From positions 155,603,664 through 155,667,663 of the forward strand of contig OW804095.1 of assembly GCA_942159475.1 (NCBI GenBank): a DNA stretch of 64,000 nt, in the 5' to 3' direction. The notes under the pieces were generated by a model. The model ran no database searches and was not told the origin of the DNA. It saw only the letters and a program-made list of their open reading frames with translations. Position numbers and translations under genes: made by a program. This stretch comes from Sthenelais limicola. Lineage: Eukaryota > Annelida > Polychaeta > Phyllodocida > Sigalionidae. Positions 11,254 to 21,532 of this stretch are shown in pieces. Position 1 is the first letter of the stretch. Each line of letters begins with the position of its first letter.

Positions 11254-13713
11254 TCACTGGCGATGAGGGTCCTTCTCGTCGTCCTGCTCCATGTCCATGT
11301 CGGCATCATCCTCCACGTCACTGTGGCCAGTTTTGGTTCCAGGAGTGGGGGGTGCCTGCATACCAGAGCCGGGCGACGACTTTAGAGGGGAGATCACTTT
11401 CTCGGGTCCAAACAATTGGTGGATTCCGAGATCTGATGCTCCCACTCCTCCCTGTCCCAGACCGCTTCCCTCTAGCCAAGTCCGGGCCCTGCTCTGTGAG
11501 CGTTGTCGGGGCGCGGACCTCTGCGTTTGCTGCTGCCTTGCAGCTTGAGCTGCGGATCCAGCAGCAGCAGCGGGAACCGTCCGAGAAGTCTCGGGGGACA
11601 CAATCATCCGAAAGGGGGATGCTGAAGGATGGCTAGGTGTTTTAACACCCATCTGGGCCATCTGGGGGAGTTTCCCGATCTGTCCCAACAACTGTGATAG
11701 TACATCCAGTTGGAGGGCATTGACCTGGATCGCCCCAGCCTGACCACCATCCACATGTAGAGTGGGGGCAGATGGATCTGTGACTCCCACACTCTCTGTT
11801 GGGTCCTGCTCCGGCGGAGAACTGGACTCCGCGGACTCCAACCTTGACCTCAGCCGCGCGTTAGCCTCCATCAAATCGCGGATTTGATTGTCCTTCTGGG
11901 CTAGGGACGCGCGCTGGGTCTTGATGATGACCGCCTGTTGGTTGTTCTCCTCTCGGAGGTTGGCGACCTCATCAATCCTACTCTCCACAGTCTCCAAACG
12001 TTGAAGGGGCGTGGTCAACGAAGCAATTGACCGACGTACCCCCTCGCTTAGAGCTATGGCTGCCTTCTCTAAATCCGTCAGGGCAGCTTCGACGTTAACG
12101 TCAACTGCCCGGACCAGTTCTTGGGTGTCATGGCGAGAAGGCAGATCTTCCTTGGCTTGCTCCACCCATTGCTGGGTTTTGCGGCCCTTCTTGGTGATGG
12201 GTGCCTCCGGATGGCTCGAAGACTGTCGTTTGTGCGTCTTCTTGGAGGTCTTTTTGTCCGAAGCGGGCCTACTTCCGGACTCAGGGGCAACGCTGCTGGA
12301 AGCAGAGCTCACCGATACCGAGTCTTGCTGTCCAGTTGCGGGTTTGCTAAGCCCAGAACTGGAGGAAGAAGAGGCTTTCCTAGCTTCGGCCTTCTCTGCA
12401 GCCTTTAGCCGGGTCTGGACTGCAGCCTGTGCCTTTCTTAAGACCTTCAGGTGATTGAAGGACAAGTACACCATCTTGTAAAAGAGAGGATTCTCTTTTG
12501 TTCCGGCGGTTACTGTGTCCTTCACCATGCGGGCCTGGGCCTTCTCCCGACTGAGGTTGTGCTGTCTCACCTCACCATTCATCAAGTGCTGGATAAGCTC
12601 ACCCTTCCGATCCAGGACCTGTGCACAGCTAGTGTACGGGCAAGTCCAGGCTTGACGGAGGGGAGCGTGGCACTCGCACAAATGGCGAAAGAACCTCTCT
12701 CGGGTGGTGTAAATTTTTACACCCACATCTCGGAAACCAGTGTACCGACACACCAAGAAGGGGCAACGGTGTCCTGGCTTCCAGAGCATAGGGGACATCT
12801 TGAGCTTTCCCAAGGTGCCCTCATCCAAGCTGTCCTCCTGCAACAGCTCGGGCCAGATCTCAGACTCATAGCGTTTCATTGTCCCGGGGAAATCAACGTC
12901 GTCTGAGTCTGATTCCGGACCATCAGAAGGAAACCGGAATCCTGGCTTGTCCGAACCAGGGTTGATGGGTGCTGTATTGTCGGGCTTATCCATTACAGCC
13001 TTGAAGTGCTCTAGACTTCCCCCGATTTCACCAACCCTAGCTCTCCACACAGACATCCGAGCTTTGTGGACCCTTCTCACCTTCTTAAAGGACAGCTTCG
13101 GATTCTGCTTCTGTTTCTTGGAAGAGGTGGTCCCAGCAGAAACAGAACTGGTGCTTGGTTGTGGCACCGCGCTCTTGCTTCTCTTCTCCTCTTCCGACCT
13201 ACTTGACCCGCCTCGGGTCATGGATGCGGATCCCGATTTGCCACCGACAGGGTATCTGCGACTTCGGGATCTGCCCCGGGATTCCATGTCCTCATCGTCA
13301 GCCTTTTTAGGGCTCGATGGAGACTGGGATCCATCCTCACTTTTCCGGGGTGCTGACTGCTTCCTCGGAGAGCGGCGTAGGACATCAGGGTCGACAACAG
13401 TCTCCCCTTTGTCCCTCGGACTTGCCTCAGCTACGGGTTTGGCCTTCACCCGAAGCTTCGGCTCCTCCTTCACCACTTCCTCGGAAGCTTCAGTTTCCAT
13501 GGCTTCGGACTCAGAACGGTCGTGTCCTTCGTCCTCCACCACTTCACTGACTTCGGCTGCTAACCTCATCAGATTATCAGCCCCCTCCTCGAGCAACAAC
13601 TGCTGCTCCTCCGCCTCTGTCATGGCAGGGAGCTCAGTTTCGATGCCCTCGGCCATCAATCTTTCCGCCTCGGCCAACTCCTTCTCGACTTGCTCAGCCA
13701 TAGCCTTCTCCAT
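11254..13713 (-). CDS. Gypsy-1 ORF3: zinc-finger-like / coiled-coil protein of unknown function
   Basis: This 819-residue ORF occupies the position where some gypsy elements have env, but it has no signal peptide or membrane helix. The N-terminus is acidic, followed by a Ser/Arg/Lys-rich stretch. At residues about 317-392 are two C2H2-like clusters (CPFLVC...H-x4-H and CPYTSC-x12-H-x8-H). A Ser/Lys-rich linker follows, then a helical heptad-like coiled coil around 560-640, and a charged C-terminus. ATG at 13713 is the first in-frame start. I do not recognise the family. A nucleic-acid-binding or nuclear role is only inferred. The ORF is open, with element-like codon use and G+C, so it is probably expressed. 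Confidence 0.8.
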   Translation of the reverse strand: MEKAMAEQVEKELAEAERLMAEGIETELPAMTEAEEQQLLLEEGADNLMRLAAEVSEVVEDEGHDRSESEAMETEASEEVVKEEPKLRVKAKPVAEASPRDKGETVVDPDVLRRSPRKQSAPRKSEDGSQSPSSPKKADDEDMESRGRSRSRRYPVGGKSGSASMTRGGSSRSEEEKRSKSAVPQPSTSSVSAGTTSSKKQKQNPKLSFKKVRRVHKARMSVWRARVGEIGGSLEHFKAVMDKPDNTAPINPGSDKPGFRFPSDGPESDSDDVDFPGTMKRYESEIWPELLQEDSLDEGTLGKLKMSPMLWKPGHRCPFLVCRYTGFRDVGVKIYTTRERFFRHLCECHAPLRQAWTCPYTSCAQVLDRKGELIQHLMNGEVRQHNLSREKAQARMVKDTVTAGTKENPLFYKMVYLSFNHLKVLRKAQAAVQTRLKAAEKAEARKASSSSSSGLSKPATGQQDSVSVSSASSSVAPESGSRPASDKKTSKKTHKRQSSSHPEAPITKKGRKTQQWVEQAKEDLPSRHDTQELVRAVDVNVEAALTDLEKAAIALSEGVRRSIASLTTPLQRLETVESRIDEVANLREENNQQAVIIKTQRASLAQKDNQIRDLMEANARLRSRLESAESSSPPEQDPTESVGVTDPSAPTLHVDGGQAGAIQVNALQLDVLSQLLGQIGKLPQMAQMGVKTPSHPSASPFRMIVSPETSRTVPAAAAGSAAQAARQQQTQRSAPRQRSQSRARTWLEGSGLGQGGVGASDLGIHQLFGPEKVISPLKSSPGSGMQAPPTPGTKTGHSDVEDDADMDMEQDDEKDPHRQ

Positions 13714-14777
13714 CTTCGATTACTTTGCTAGAAAAGGAATACAAACAAAGCATTTTAATGACAAGACTTCATGGAATAACAAAGCCCGATTTCTGAGCCT
13801 TGTCCATTCTCGGACTGAGCTTCGGATGGCCCTTCGGATCCGAACTGTGCTGTCAGTCCCCCACTCTTTTAGCGTGGGTCGATCCGAACTAGGTTTCTAG
13901 CGAGCCAACACACCGTTGCCACATCTCCCACCAATCCGGAAGGGTTAATTACGTCCAAACATCATAATGGAATAAGTTAACAGGGCATGATGGTTCACTT
14001 CTATGCTAGAGAACAACATACAACACGCATACCCGTAGCTAGTATTTCTAACAGTGTGTATATCAAAATGGACGTAGCGGTACCAGGCACCAGCCCGCCA
14101 AAGTATAGAAATGCCAATCGGCAACAAAATACAAGGTACCATACGTTCAAATCTCTAGACATCTTACACTCATACAAGATCAACAACATGACAAGTCCTT
14201 TATGTACATCATCGCTTGATAAACTTACTGTACGGTTGGTGAAAGTCTGTCGGTTGCTTACTCATACGAGTTCCGGAAGCAGAATGGCAAAGGGTAGAAC
14301 ACTCTCGCCGCACCTGGTGCAACGCTAGTACTCCAACCCGACACCGCGACGGTAGCGCCAACGCTTCCCGCGCTCCTTCTCCGAGCACGCTCACATAGCA
14401 TGATTGGGTGCTAATCCAATAGCTATTCTGATCTGCCTGTTGAGACATGACAGGCCCTTTGTTAATCTCCACTTTCCTTGCCATCAGGATAGGTTTAATT
14501 GCTACATTCTATCTGCTATAAATAGATTCCGATCTTACAGCAAGTTCCAGGTCTCATTGACCCGCAGTGCAAGCCTAGATCATGTCAATACCTATCGTTC
14601 AAACAAATACTTATTAAGACAAAGATTCGTCTCCCAGTCACAATAGAAATGAATCCATTACGCCGGTAGGGGACACAGCAGCAATTCTCCGGTCTACTGC
14701 CAGTCGGACTTCTCGTTGTGTACTTTTTTATTGAGCCAAAATCAGTTCGGTAATTTTAACTCATTTGATACCATATT

Positions 14778-17700
14778 CTATTTGATTTGCAACCGAACTG
14801 GGGCATTGCGCGTGCGCTTAGCCCTTGTCAGAGCTGGGGAAGGATTACTAGTATCCGGACCCGGATTATTTCTTGTCCGTCTACCACCCGGTAAGATTGG
14901 TGGAACAGCAGCGCCTGGTAACTTCCTAGGCCTCCCAACTCTTTTCTTCGGAGTTGTTGGAGCTTCGGGTTTATCCGGCACTACTGTTTTCCTAGGTCTT
15001 CCCGGTTTCCTTCTAGCCCTCGTCTTTTTCTTCCCCTGAATAACAGGTTGAGGCACTACTGCATTCTTTTTCAATTTGCCTCGGCCTTTCTCTGTCACAG
15101 GAGGAGGAATAGTTGACACAGGAGCTGTAGTTTTTACAGTATCCGCTCTCTTTGTCTTCCTACCCCTCTTTCGGACGGGCTTCTCTTGTCCTGCTGGTTT
15201 AACTTTTCGGGGCCTGCCTCTCGGTTTGGCCCCTATAGTTATTTTAGCTTTTGCCGCAGGAACTATACAATCTTTCCCAGCTACTACTTTCCCATCGATA
15301 AGTCGGAGAATATCTCTACCTGTTTTAGCCTGCTTCTGGAATTCGGACGCCCGATGCAGGTTCGCTGCCTGTATGGGTCCATTTTCGTCAAAGGCTGGCT
15401 TCAAGTAGTCTATATGATATCTCATCAGACCTTCCGAGGTTTCTAATTCACAGGTGGTACCTCCTATGAATCTTTTGATGACATAAGGCCCATCCCATTT
15501 GGGTCCGATCTTTTTAGAGGCCTTTGGGGGACAGAATCGGTATACTACCTCCCCCACTTGGAATCTCGGAGGACGAGAACGTTTGTCATAATCCCTTTTC
15601 TGATGGACTGCAGAAATTCCGAGATTATTTCTCACGTACTGGTGCCCCTTTCTCATACACTGTCTCAAGTGCTCCACATATCCCACTTTGCATGGGAAAT
15701 CCAGTTCTCCTGGTGTCACACCATAGACTAAATCCATTGGTGCCACCAGCTCTGTCCCGAAGACTACAGAATTCGGAGTACAGAGTGTACTGGCATGTAC
15801 CGTGGCCCGATAAGCATGAGCAATACAGGGCGCTAATATATCCCAGTTATCTTCAGTTCCATCTGTTAGACATGACAATTGTTCCACGAGGACACAATTG
15901 AGTCTCTCGCTTTGACCATTGCTCATGGGTCTGTAGGGAAGAGTAATTAATTTCTCCACCCCCAACATTTCTAACAAGGATCTTAAGAGCAGAGACCTAA
16001 ACTCGGGAGCTCCATCGGTTTGCAAAGCAACAGGGCACCCGAATCGTAGGATCCATTCTCTGAAGAGTACATCTGCACAACTCTCTGCAGTGTGATCTGC
16101 CATGGGGTAGGCTTCGGCCCATTTCGAAAAATGATCCGTTACCACCATGATATAATTGTTTCCCCTGGGAGTTGTCCGAAGAGGTCCCAAGATGTCCAAT
16201 CCTATCCGATTCCACCTATCCCCATGTTTTTCTTTCTTAAGGAGGGAAGTCCCTCCCCCTTGTCTGGATTTCCTCATACTACATTCCGGACAGGCCCGGA
16301 TCCATCGTTTCAAATCGTACCTCATCCCTGGCCAGTAATATTTCATTTTAGCTGACCAAGAATTTTTAAATGTACCGAAATGACCCGAGATCTTCGGACC
16401 ATGCATCCCCTGGAATATTTCCTTTCTCAAAGAGGCAGGAATGAGTTTCCTCCAATACTTCCTTCCTGTGGCTAGTCTTGTCCAACCCAGACATAGCACA
16501 CCCTCTCTCATTTCCATATTACCCAGATGCTGGACAAATGTACGGAATTCATTGGATTCTCCAGCTAGATCTTCTCTGCTAGGGACATCCTCTGTACCCG
16601 CAACAATAGCCAGTAATCTTTTGATGAGTGGATCTTCCTGCTGAGCCTCCCGCAACACTTGCTCCTGTGTGCCTAAAGCCACAGTAGTGGGGGCAGCCAC
16701 AGCATCATGAATACCACAATCCGAGCAATCTAGTCTTCCACATTTCCGAGTGGGAAGTCGTGATAACGCGTCAGCATTTTCATGCTTCTTTCCAGCACGA
16801 TGGACAATCATATTCTGATCCAGACCATACTCTTGCAGCGTCAATAACCACCGCGCGAGCATATCAGTTGGATCCTTAAAGTTTAGCAACCAACGTAAGG
16901 ATGCATGATCTGTCCGAACCACAAAGTTCCGATTTCCCAATAGGTAATGTCGAAACTTTTTCAGATAGGTCAGAACGGCTAAGAGCTCGCGTTTGGTAGC
17001 ACAATAATTCTTCTGTGATTTAGAAAAACTATTGCTAGCATAGCTCAATACCACTTCTCTCCCATCCTGGATCTGAGACAAGATCCCAGCCATCCCGAAA
17101 CCGCTAGCATCCGTGTCCAGAATGAAGTCTCCCACTTTCCGGGGAAATCCCAACACTGGAGAAGTTACTAGGGCTTCTTTCAGCTTGCTAAAGGCATCGT
17201 CACACCGTGGCGTCCACACTATAGGCTTGCTATAGCGCTTCTCTTTCCCTGCCGCGGTCACTACATCTTGCAGAGGGGCTGCTATTATTCCGAAATCCTT
17301 TTGAAATTCTCGGTAATAAGAAGCAAAACCAAGGAATTGCCTCACCTCTCTGGCGTTCTTGGGAATAGGCCAGTCCTTGACCTTTTGTACCTTCTTCGGA
17401 TCAGCTTGAATGCCATCCGGAGATACAATTCTTCCCAAATATTCCACTCTTTGCCGAAAGAAATCACATTTCTTCGGTTTTAGTTTTAGACCATAGTCTC
17501 GGATTCGGTCTAGGACGAGTCTGAGGTTACTTTGACACTGCTCATAAGTCTCTCCGAAAACCACAATATCGTCCAAATAGACCAGACAGGACTTCCATCT
17601 GAGTCCGTCTAACATCTGATCCATCATGCGTTGGAAAGTAGCCGGGGCATTACACAATCCGAAAGCCATAACTTTGAATTGGAATAAGCCCACAGTGGAC

Positions 17701-19529
17701 AGAAAAGCAGTTTTGTGTTTACTTTCCTCATCCATGGCTACCTGCCAATATCCACTCTCTAGATCTAGGGTGCAGAACCACTTGTTTCCTCCAAGGGCTT
17801 CTACACACTCATCTATCCGAGGTAATGGAAAACTATCTTTTATGGTCACTGCATTTAGCTGACGATAGTCGACACAAAACCTCTGGGTCCCATCTTTCTT
17901 GGCCACCATAACTATAGGAGCACCCCAAGGACTGCTGCTATGTTCGATCCGGCCTTCTTTGTACATTTTCCAGATCTCTGCTTCGGCCTTGTCTCTCTTT
18001 GCCACTGGTATCCGACGATACGCTTGCTTAATAGGGGCTGCGTCACCCGTATTAATAGCGTGTCGGACTTTATGTGTACATCCCAGTAGTTTCCCGGATC
18101 CTGGGATGGAGAAACAGTCCTGATATTCTTTCAGTAGATCTGTTGCACTTTTAATTTCTTTTTGATCCCGCAGGTCTGAGTCCGATATTAACTTAGCCAG
18201 CGGACACACAGTGGGGGGCATTTTCTCGGGCATTTCAGGTGAGATCAAATCATCATCCGCCACAGGTGATTCCATAACCTGTATTGAATTGATGATTACC
18301 TCTTCGATCACACCGTCATCCTCTTCCCCAGACATGACTGAATCTTGTGAAAGTAAAGTCACACTATACAATCTGCCTACCATTCTTCTCTTTCCGAGCT
18401 TAATAGCTCGCCCGGACGGATTACTAAATGCCACCACAGCCGGTTTCCCGTCACCTGATACGTATGTATTCAAGCTTCCCAAGGCATAATCACTTAGTAA
18501 TTTTTGGTCTGGCTCGAACATCAATCCATCCGATGTGTCTGAGCCACCGTGAATGTTTAATTCGGCCAGAGTCACTTTGCCGGGTACAAGGGTTACACCT
18601 CTTTTGAGTGTCACCTCTATACCTGCAAGTGAATTTCCGACCTGCACCGCCTTCACGGAGGACTTTTCTTTACTACTACCTTGTCTCTTCCAGAGTTTAC
18701 AACTCACGGAATGACCGTAGTTATCCAAGTAAAGTAATCCTGACCAATCAAGACTACATCGATGCACATAATAAAAATCTGCACCGAGTATCCCATCCTC
18801 AGGGCCTTGTAAACCACTGACAACGAGACATGTAATCATATAGGTCCGTCCACCTATATTCCACGGACATAGCACGCTACCATAAGTGCTAATAGGTGTT
18901 CCATCTCCCATCGCACACACCGTTCGGACCGGCATCATTGGCGGTGGATGTGGAAGGGAATCATAGAACTTCTTAGTGATCAAACTGGTAGTAGCACCAG
19001 GATCAACCAAAAAGAATCCACTCATCCCACCTACCATCACTGGGGCATACCATCTCTCCCGAACTAATAACTTAGACGGGATCTCCAGAGTTTCCTTCCG
19101 TAGCACAGAAACCTTCTGAATCTTGGCAGGTTTATTACGGTTCTTCTTGACCATTAAAATCTGCCCTTCCTCAGCTTGGAATCCGGATTCCCCCCATCGT
19201 ATATTAGGGTCATCCTCCGGACTTCTCAAAGGAGTACAGACCTTTGAAAGAGCTTTACCGTCCGGCAACGATCTAGATTCTCCACCTTTCGACTCGGATT
19301 CGTCCACACTTGGGATTCCTCCGAGCGTACTAAGCGGTGCCTGGGTTTTACTCCCGATCTCTACACTACTTTCATACTCCTCTCGGATTGCGGTATTATG
19401 AAGCGCCTTGCCGTCGACCCTCACTACGCTTCTCATGAGGGCCCCTTCTAGTTTTCCGAATTTCCTGCTTTGGCTGTCCTTGCTTCGGATTCTGCAAGGA
19501 GTTTGAACAGCCCCTTCTTCTTTGAACAT
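14778..19529 (-). CDS. Gypsy-1 Pol polyprotein
   Basis: The 1583-residue ORF overlaps gag by 82 nt in the -1 frame. Domains in order: aspartic protease around D176 (reads DPGAT instead of DTG/DSG), reverse transcriptase with YLDD at 651-654, RNase H (DTDASGFG), and integrase with an HHCC zinc site and catalytic D1112, D1172, E1208 (35 residues between the last two). The last 150 residues are basic and carry three AT-hook-like cores (RGRPRK, PGRPRK, VGRPRK). It copies element RNA into DNA and integrates it. The ATG at 19529 is probably not the true start, since frameshifting from gag is expected. Confidence 0.95.
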   Translation of the reverse strand: MFKEEGAVQTPCRIRSKDSQSRKFGKLEGALMRSVVRVDGKALHNTAIREEYESSVEIGSKTQAPLSTLGGIPSVDESESKGGESRSLPDGKALSKVCTPLRSPEDDPNIRWGESGFQAEEGQILMVKKNRNKPAKIQKVSVLRKETLEIPSKLLVRERWYAPVMVGGMSGFFLVDPGATTSLITKKFYDSLPHPPPMMPVRTVCAMGDGTPISTYGSVLCPWNIGGRTYMITCLVVSGLQGPEDGILGADFYYVHRCSLDWSGLLYLDNYGHSVSCKLWKRQGSSKEKSSVKAVQVGNSLAGIEVTLKRGVTLVPGKVTLAELNIHGGSDTSDGLMFEPDQKLLSDYALGSLNTYVSGDGKPAVVAFSNPSGRAIKLGKRRMVGRLYSVTLLSQDSVMSGEEDDGVIEEVIINSIQVMESPVADDDLISPEMPEKMPPTVCPLAKLISDSDLRDQKEIKSATDLLKEYQDCFSIPGSGKLLGCTHKVRHAINTGDAAPIKQAYRRIPVAKRDKAEAEIWKMYKEGRIEHSSSPWGAPIVMVAKKDGTQRFCVDYRQLNAVTIKDSFPLPRIDECVEALGGNKWFCTLDLESGYWQVAMDEESKHKTAFLSTVGLFQFKVMAFGLCNAPATFQRMMDQMLDGLRWKSCLVYLDDIVVFGETYEQCQSNLRLVLDRIRDYGLKLKPKKCDFFRQRVEYLGRIVSPDGIQADPKKVQKVKDWPIPKNAREVRQFLGFASYYREFQKDFGIIAAPLQDVVTAAGKEKRYSKPIVWTPRCDDAFSKLKEALVTSPVLGFPRKVGDFILDTDASGFGMAGILSQIQDGREVVLSYASNSFSKSQKNYCATKRELLAVLTYLKKFRHYLLGNRNFVVRTDHASLRWLLNFKDPTDMLARWLLTLQEYGLDQNMIVHRAGKKHENADALSRLPTRKCGRLDCSDCGIHDAVAAPTTVALGTQEQVLREAQQEDPLIKRLLAIVAGTEDVPSREDLAGESNEFRTFVQHLGNMEMREGVLCLGWTRLATGRKYWRKLIPASLRKEIFQGMHGPKISGHFGTFKNSWSAKMKYYWPGMRYDLKRWIRACPECSMRKSRQGGGTSLLKKEKHGDRWNRIGLDILGPLRTTPRGNNYIMVVTDHFSKWAEAYPMADHTAESCADVLFREWILRFGCPVALQTDGAPEFRSLLLRSLLEMLGVEKLITLPYRPMSNGQSERLNCVLVEQLSCLTDGTEDNWDILAPCIAHAYRATVHASTLCTPNSVVFGTELVAPMDLVYGVTPGELDFPCKVGYVEHLRQCMRKGHQYVRNNLGISAVHQKRDYDKRSRPPRFQVGEVVYRFCPPKASKKIGPKWDGPYVIKRFIGGTTCELETSEGLMRYHIDYLKPAFDENGPIQAANLHRASEFQKQAKTGRDILRLIDGKVVAGKDCIVPAAKAKITIGAKPRGRPRKVKPAGQEKPVRKRGRKTKRADTVKTTAPVSTIPPPVTEKGRGKLKKNAVVPQPVIQGKKKTRARRKPGRPRKTVVPDKPEAPTTPKKRVGRPRKLPGAAVPPILPGGRRTRNNPGPDTSNPSPALTRAKRTRNAPVRLQIK

Positions 19530-21409
19530 TCAGAGATTCTATGTCCAAATTCACCACAGAAGTAGCAGGGTTTAGTTTTCGGAAACTCTTTCTTCCCCCT
19601 ATACCCAGACCTCTCATAATAAGATGTTTTCGGGGCATCCGGGGTTGGTTTCTTGTGAGCCTGCCATGACTGAATGGCCTGTACAATTGCGCCAATGCCA
19701 GAGTCTTCTTCTTCTGACTCCACTTTATCACTGGCGTGCAATGCCTCAGTAATCTGGGCAATGACAGACTTCTTCGGGGTCTTGCTCTTATGCCCTCCAC
19801 CAGCTTCAGGCGGTCCGAAAAAGTCCGGCGCTGAACTAGCGGTAGTGTTCTGTATGGATACAGTATTCACAGCATCCAAATCAGCTCCCTCGAACACCTC
19901 GGACCAATGGACGGCCTGTTCCAAGTCATAAGGTTCCTGGAGTCGTATCCACCAAGCTTCCTTGGCGTTGGATAGGCCATCTAGATATACCTTCAAACAC
20001 AATGTGCGTCCGGTATAGTCTATTACATTGCCGAAGGCAATTCGGGCTTTCTTCACAACTTCATTTGCGAAGTTGCGACTAGTCTGATTCATTGTTTGTC
20101 GCGCAGCATAGAAGATGGCCTCCTTCTTCCGGGAGTTGTGTTCCCCGAAATTTGCCTCCATATGCTGGACAAACTCTGGGAGTTTCAGTCCAGGGGGTAA
20201 CTCCCCCAGCTCCTGAACTTGGCGGCGGCAGGTACACTTCAGAAACATCAAGAAAATATCGTCTGACCAATTCTGAGCTTCTGCCATCACCCTCATCTCT
20301 CCCAGATGAATGCTCCAACTGTCTTTGGAAGAATCCCATTGCTTCAAGAAAGACATCTTCGGGACATGACTTGCCGCTTCATGCATGTACTCATAATGAA
20401 ATGAGCTTGCAGCTGGCTCGGGCCCGTCATATCTTAATCCTTGTGTCAAGGATTTATCTTTGAATGAGTATGTTTCTCTCCTCATTGTTGTACTATGAGC
20501 CACAGGAACATAACTCCGCGAGGAATCAGCACCTGCACTACCAACAACATTATGACGGACATAGGTTCCATCCGTGACATGTCCACCCGGATAACCAATA
20601 GTGTTATCCGCCAGTTTCTTAATGGTGGAGATGCCAGCTCCTATGCCCGGTCTACCCGCTGTACCAGTGGGTGGGGTGACTACTCCCTGGTTTGGTGAGG
20701 AAGTTTGGGGAATTTCCGGGGTCATAATCTGGACCTTCTTTTCGGCTCCCCTAACGAAGGAAGCAGGAGTCCTAAGTACATAAGACTCCCCCTGTCCTTC
20801 ATTCCTCACATTGCCAGTTTCTTCGGGTGCTGGATTCTCTATCGGGGACTCGGGTCCCGTGCCCGTCCCCAATCCGAAAATAGCAGCCACTTGCTCTAAC
20901 GTTGGCTGTGCCTTTGGAGATTCTGTTGTCTGATCTGCCTGATTTATTAATCTGGACAAATCATCGACCCTAGAAGCTTCGGCCCGGAGTTTTTCGTTTT
21001 CAGCCATTAACCTGGCTGTTGAACGATCACTCCTCTCAGCATAATCTTGTAGAGTTCTCTGGAGCTCTGCATTCTGATCTTCCAACATCACCACTTGATT
21101 TCTCTGGCCCAAGCTGAACTTGTGCGCCCGCTCATAGGCTTTGCGCCAAGCCTCTACCTGAGACTGCAGAGGTGGAGTAGACTCTTTCCTCTGTGGGGAG
21201 CCCTCATCCGTATCGTCCGAAAAAAATCTTTCGCGAGGATCGCGGAATGCCCAAACATCTTGTGTAATTTTCTTTGTGCTTGGACTCGGTCTAGGCACTG
21301 CGGTTCGGACCTTCGGTACAGCACCTGTACCTCTACCTCTGCCTCTGCCCGCACCTCCAGTCGCCCCGGCCGACTGTTCCGTCTGACTCGCTCTATTTAG
21401 GTCTGACAT
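19448..21409 (-). CDS. Gypsy-1 Gag
   Basis: The 653-residue structural protein packages element RNA. Its N-terminus is Gly/Arg-rich, a coiled coil follows at about 80-150, and the capsid-like region lies near 340-520. A single CCHC knuckle (C615, C618, H623, C628) lies close to the C-terminus. The gag stop is preceded directly by GGAAAAC (plus 19451-19457), a plausible -1 slip site into pol. The start ATG at 21409 lies about 120 nt inside the 5' LTR boundary. Confidence 0.92.
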   Translation of the reverse strand: MSDLNRASQTEQSAGATGGAGRGRGRGTGAVPKVRTAVPRPSPSTKKITQDVWAFRDPRERFFSDDTDEGSPQRKESTPPLQSQVEAWRKAYERAHKFSLGQRNQVVMLEDQNAELQRTLQDYAERSDRSTARLMAENEKLRAEASRVDDLSRLINQADQTTESPKAQPTLEQVAAIFGLGTGTGPESPIENPAPEETGNVRNEGQGESYVLRTPASFVRGAEKKVQIMTPEIPQTSSPNQGVVTPPTGTAGRPGIGAGISTIKKLADNTIGYPGGHVTDGTYVRHNVVGSAGADSSRSYVPVAHSTTMRRETYSFKDKSLTQGLRYDGPEPAASSFHYEYMHEAASHVPKMSFLKQWDSSKDSWSIHLGEMRVMAEAQNWSDDIFLMFLKCTCRRQVQELGELPPGLKLPEFVQHMEANFGEHNSRKKEAIFYAARQTMNQTSRNFANEVVKKARIAFGNVIDYTGRTLCLKVYLDGLSNAKEAWWIRLQEPYDLEQAVHWSEVFEGADLDAVNTVSIQNTTASSAPDFFGPPEAGGGHKSKTPKKSVIAQITEALHASDKVESEEEDSGIGAIVQAIQSWQAHKKPTPDAPKTSYYERSGYRGKKEFPKTKPCYFCGEFGHRISECSKKKGLFKLLAESEARTAKAGNSEN

Positions 21410-21515
21410 TTCTACCGACCTCTTTCTCTTTTTTTTATTTCATAGAATTCTACCTGGATGAATCCGAACACTTTTCAGGCTTTTTGAAAAGCTAACTTCT
21501 GGTTGTGGCTAAGAA

Positions 21516-21530
21516 CTGGTCACGGCACCA
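21516..21530 (-). promoter_or_regulatory. Gypsy-1 primer-binding site
   Basis: On minus, TGGTGCCGTGACCAG begins two bases after the 5' LTR. It is complementary to a tRNA 3' end (the TGG pairs with CCA). I cannot assign the tRNA. Confidence 0.8.
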
Positions 21531-21532
21531 AT

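Noticed and set aside
11254..13713. Envelope-like protein for gypsy-1 ORF3
   Set aside because: Right position, but no signal peptide, membrane helix or furin-type site. Zinc-finger-like and coiled-coil content instead.
12947..13900. Plus-strand ORF of 317 codons
   Set aside because: Antisense shadow of gypsy-1 ORF3. No start context or domain.
21516..21530. tRNA gene fragment
   Set aside because: The short tRNA complement next to an LTR is a primer-binding site. No cloverleaf was found.
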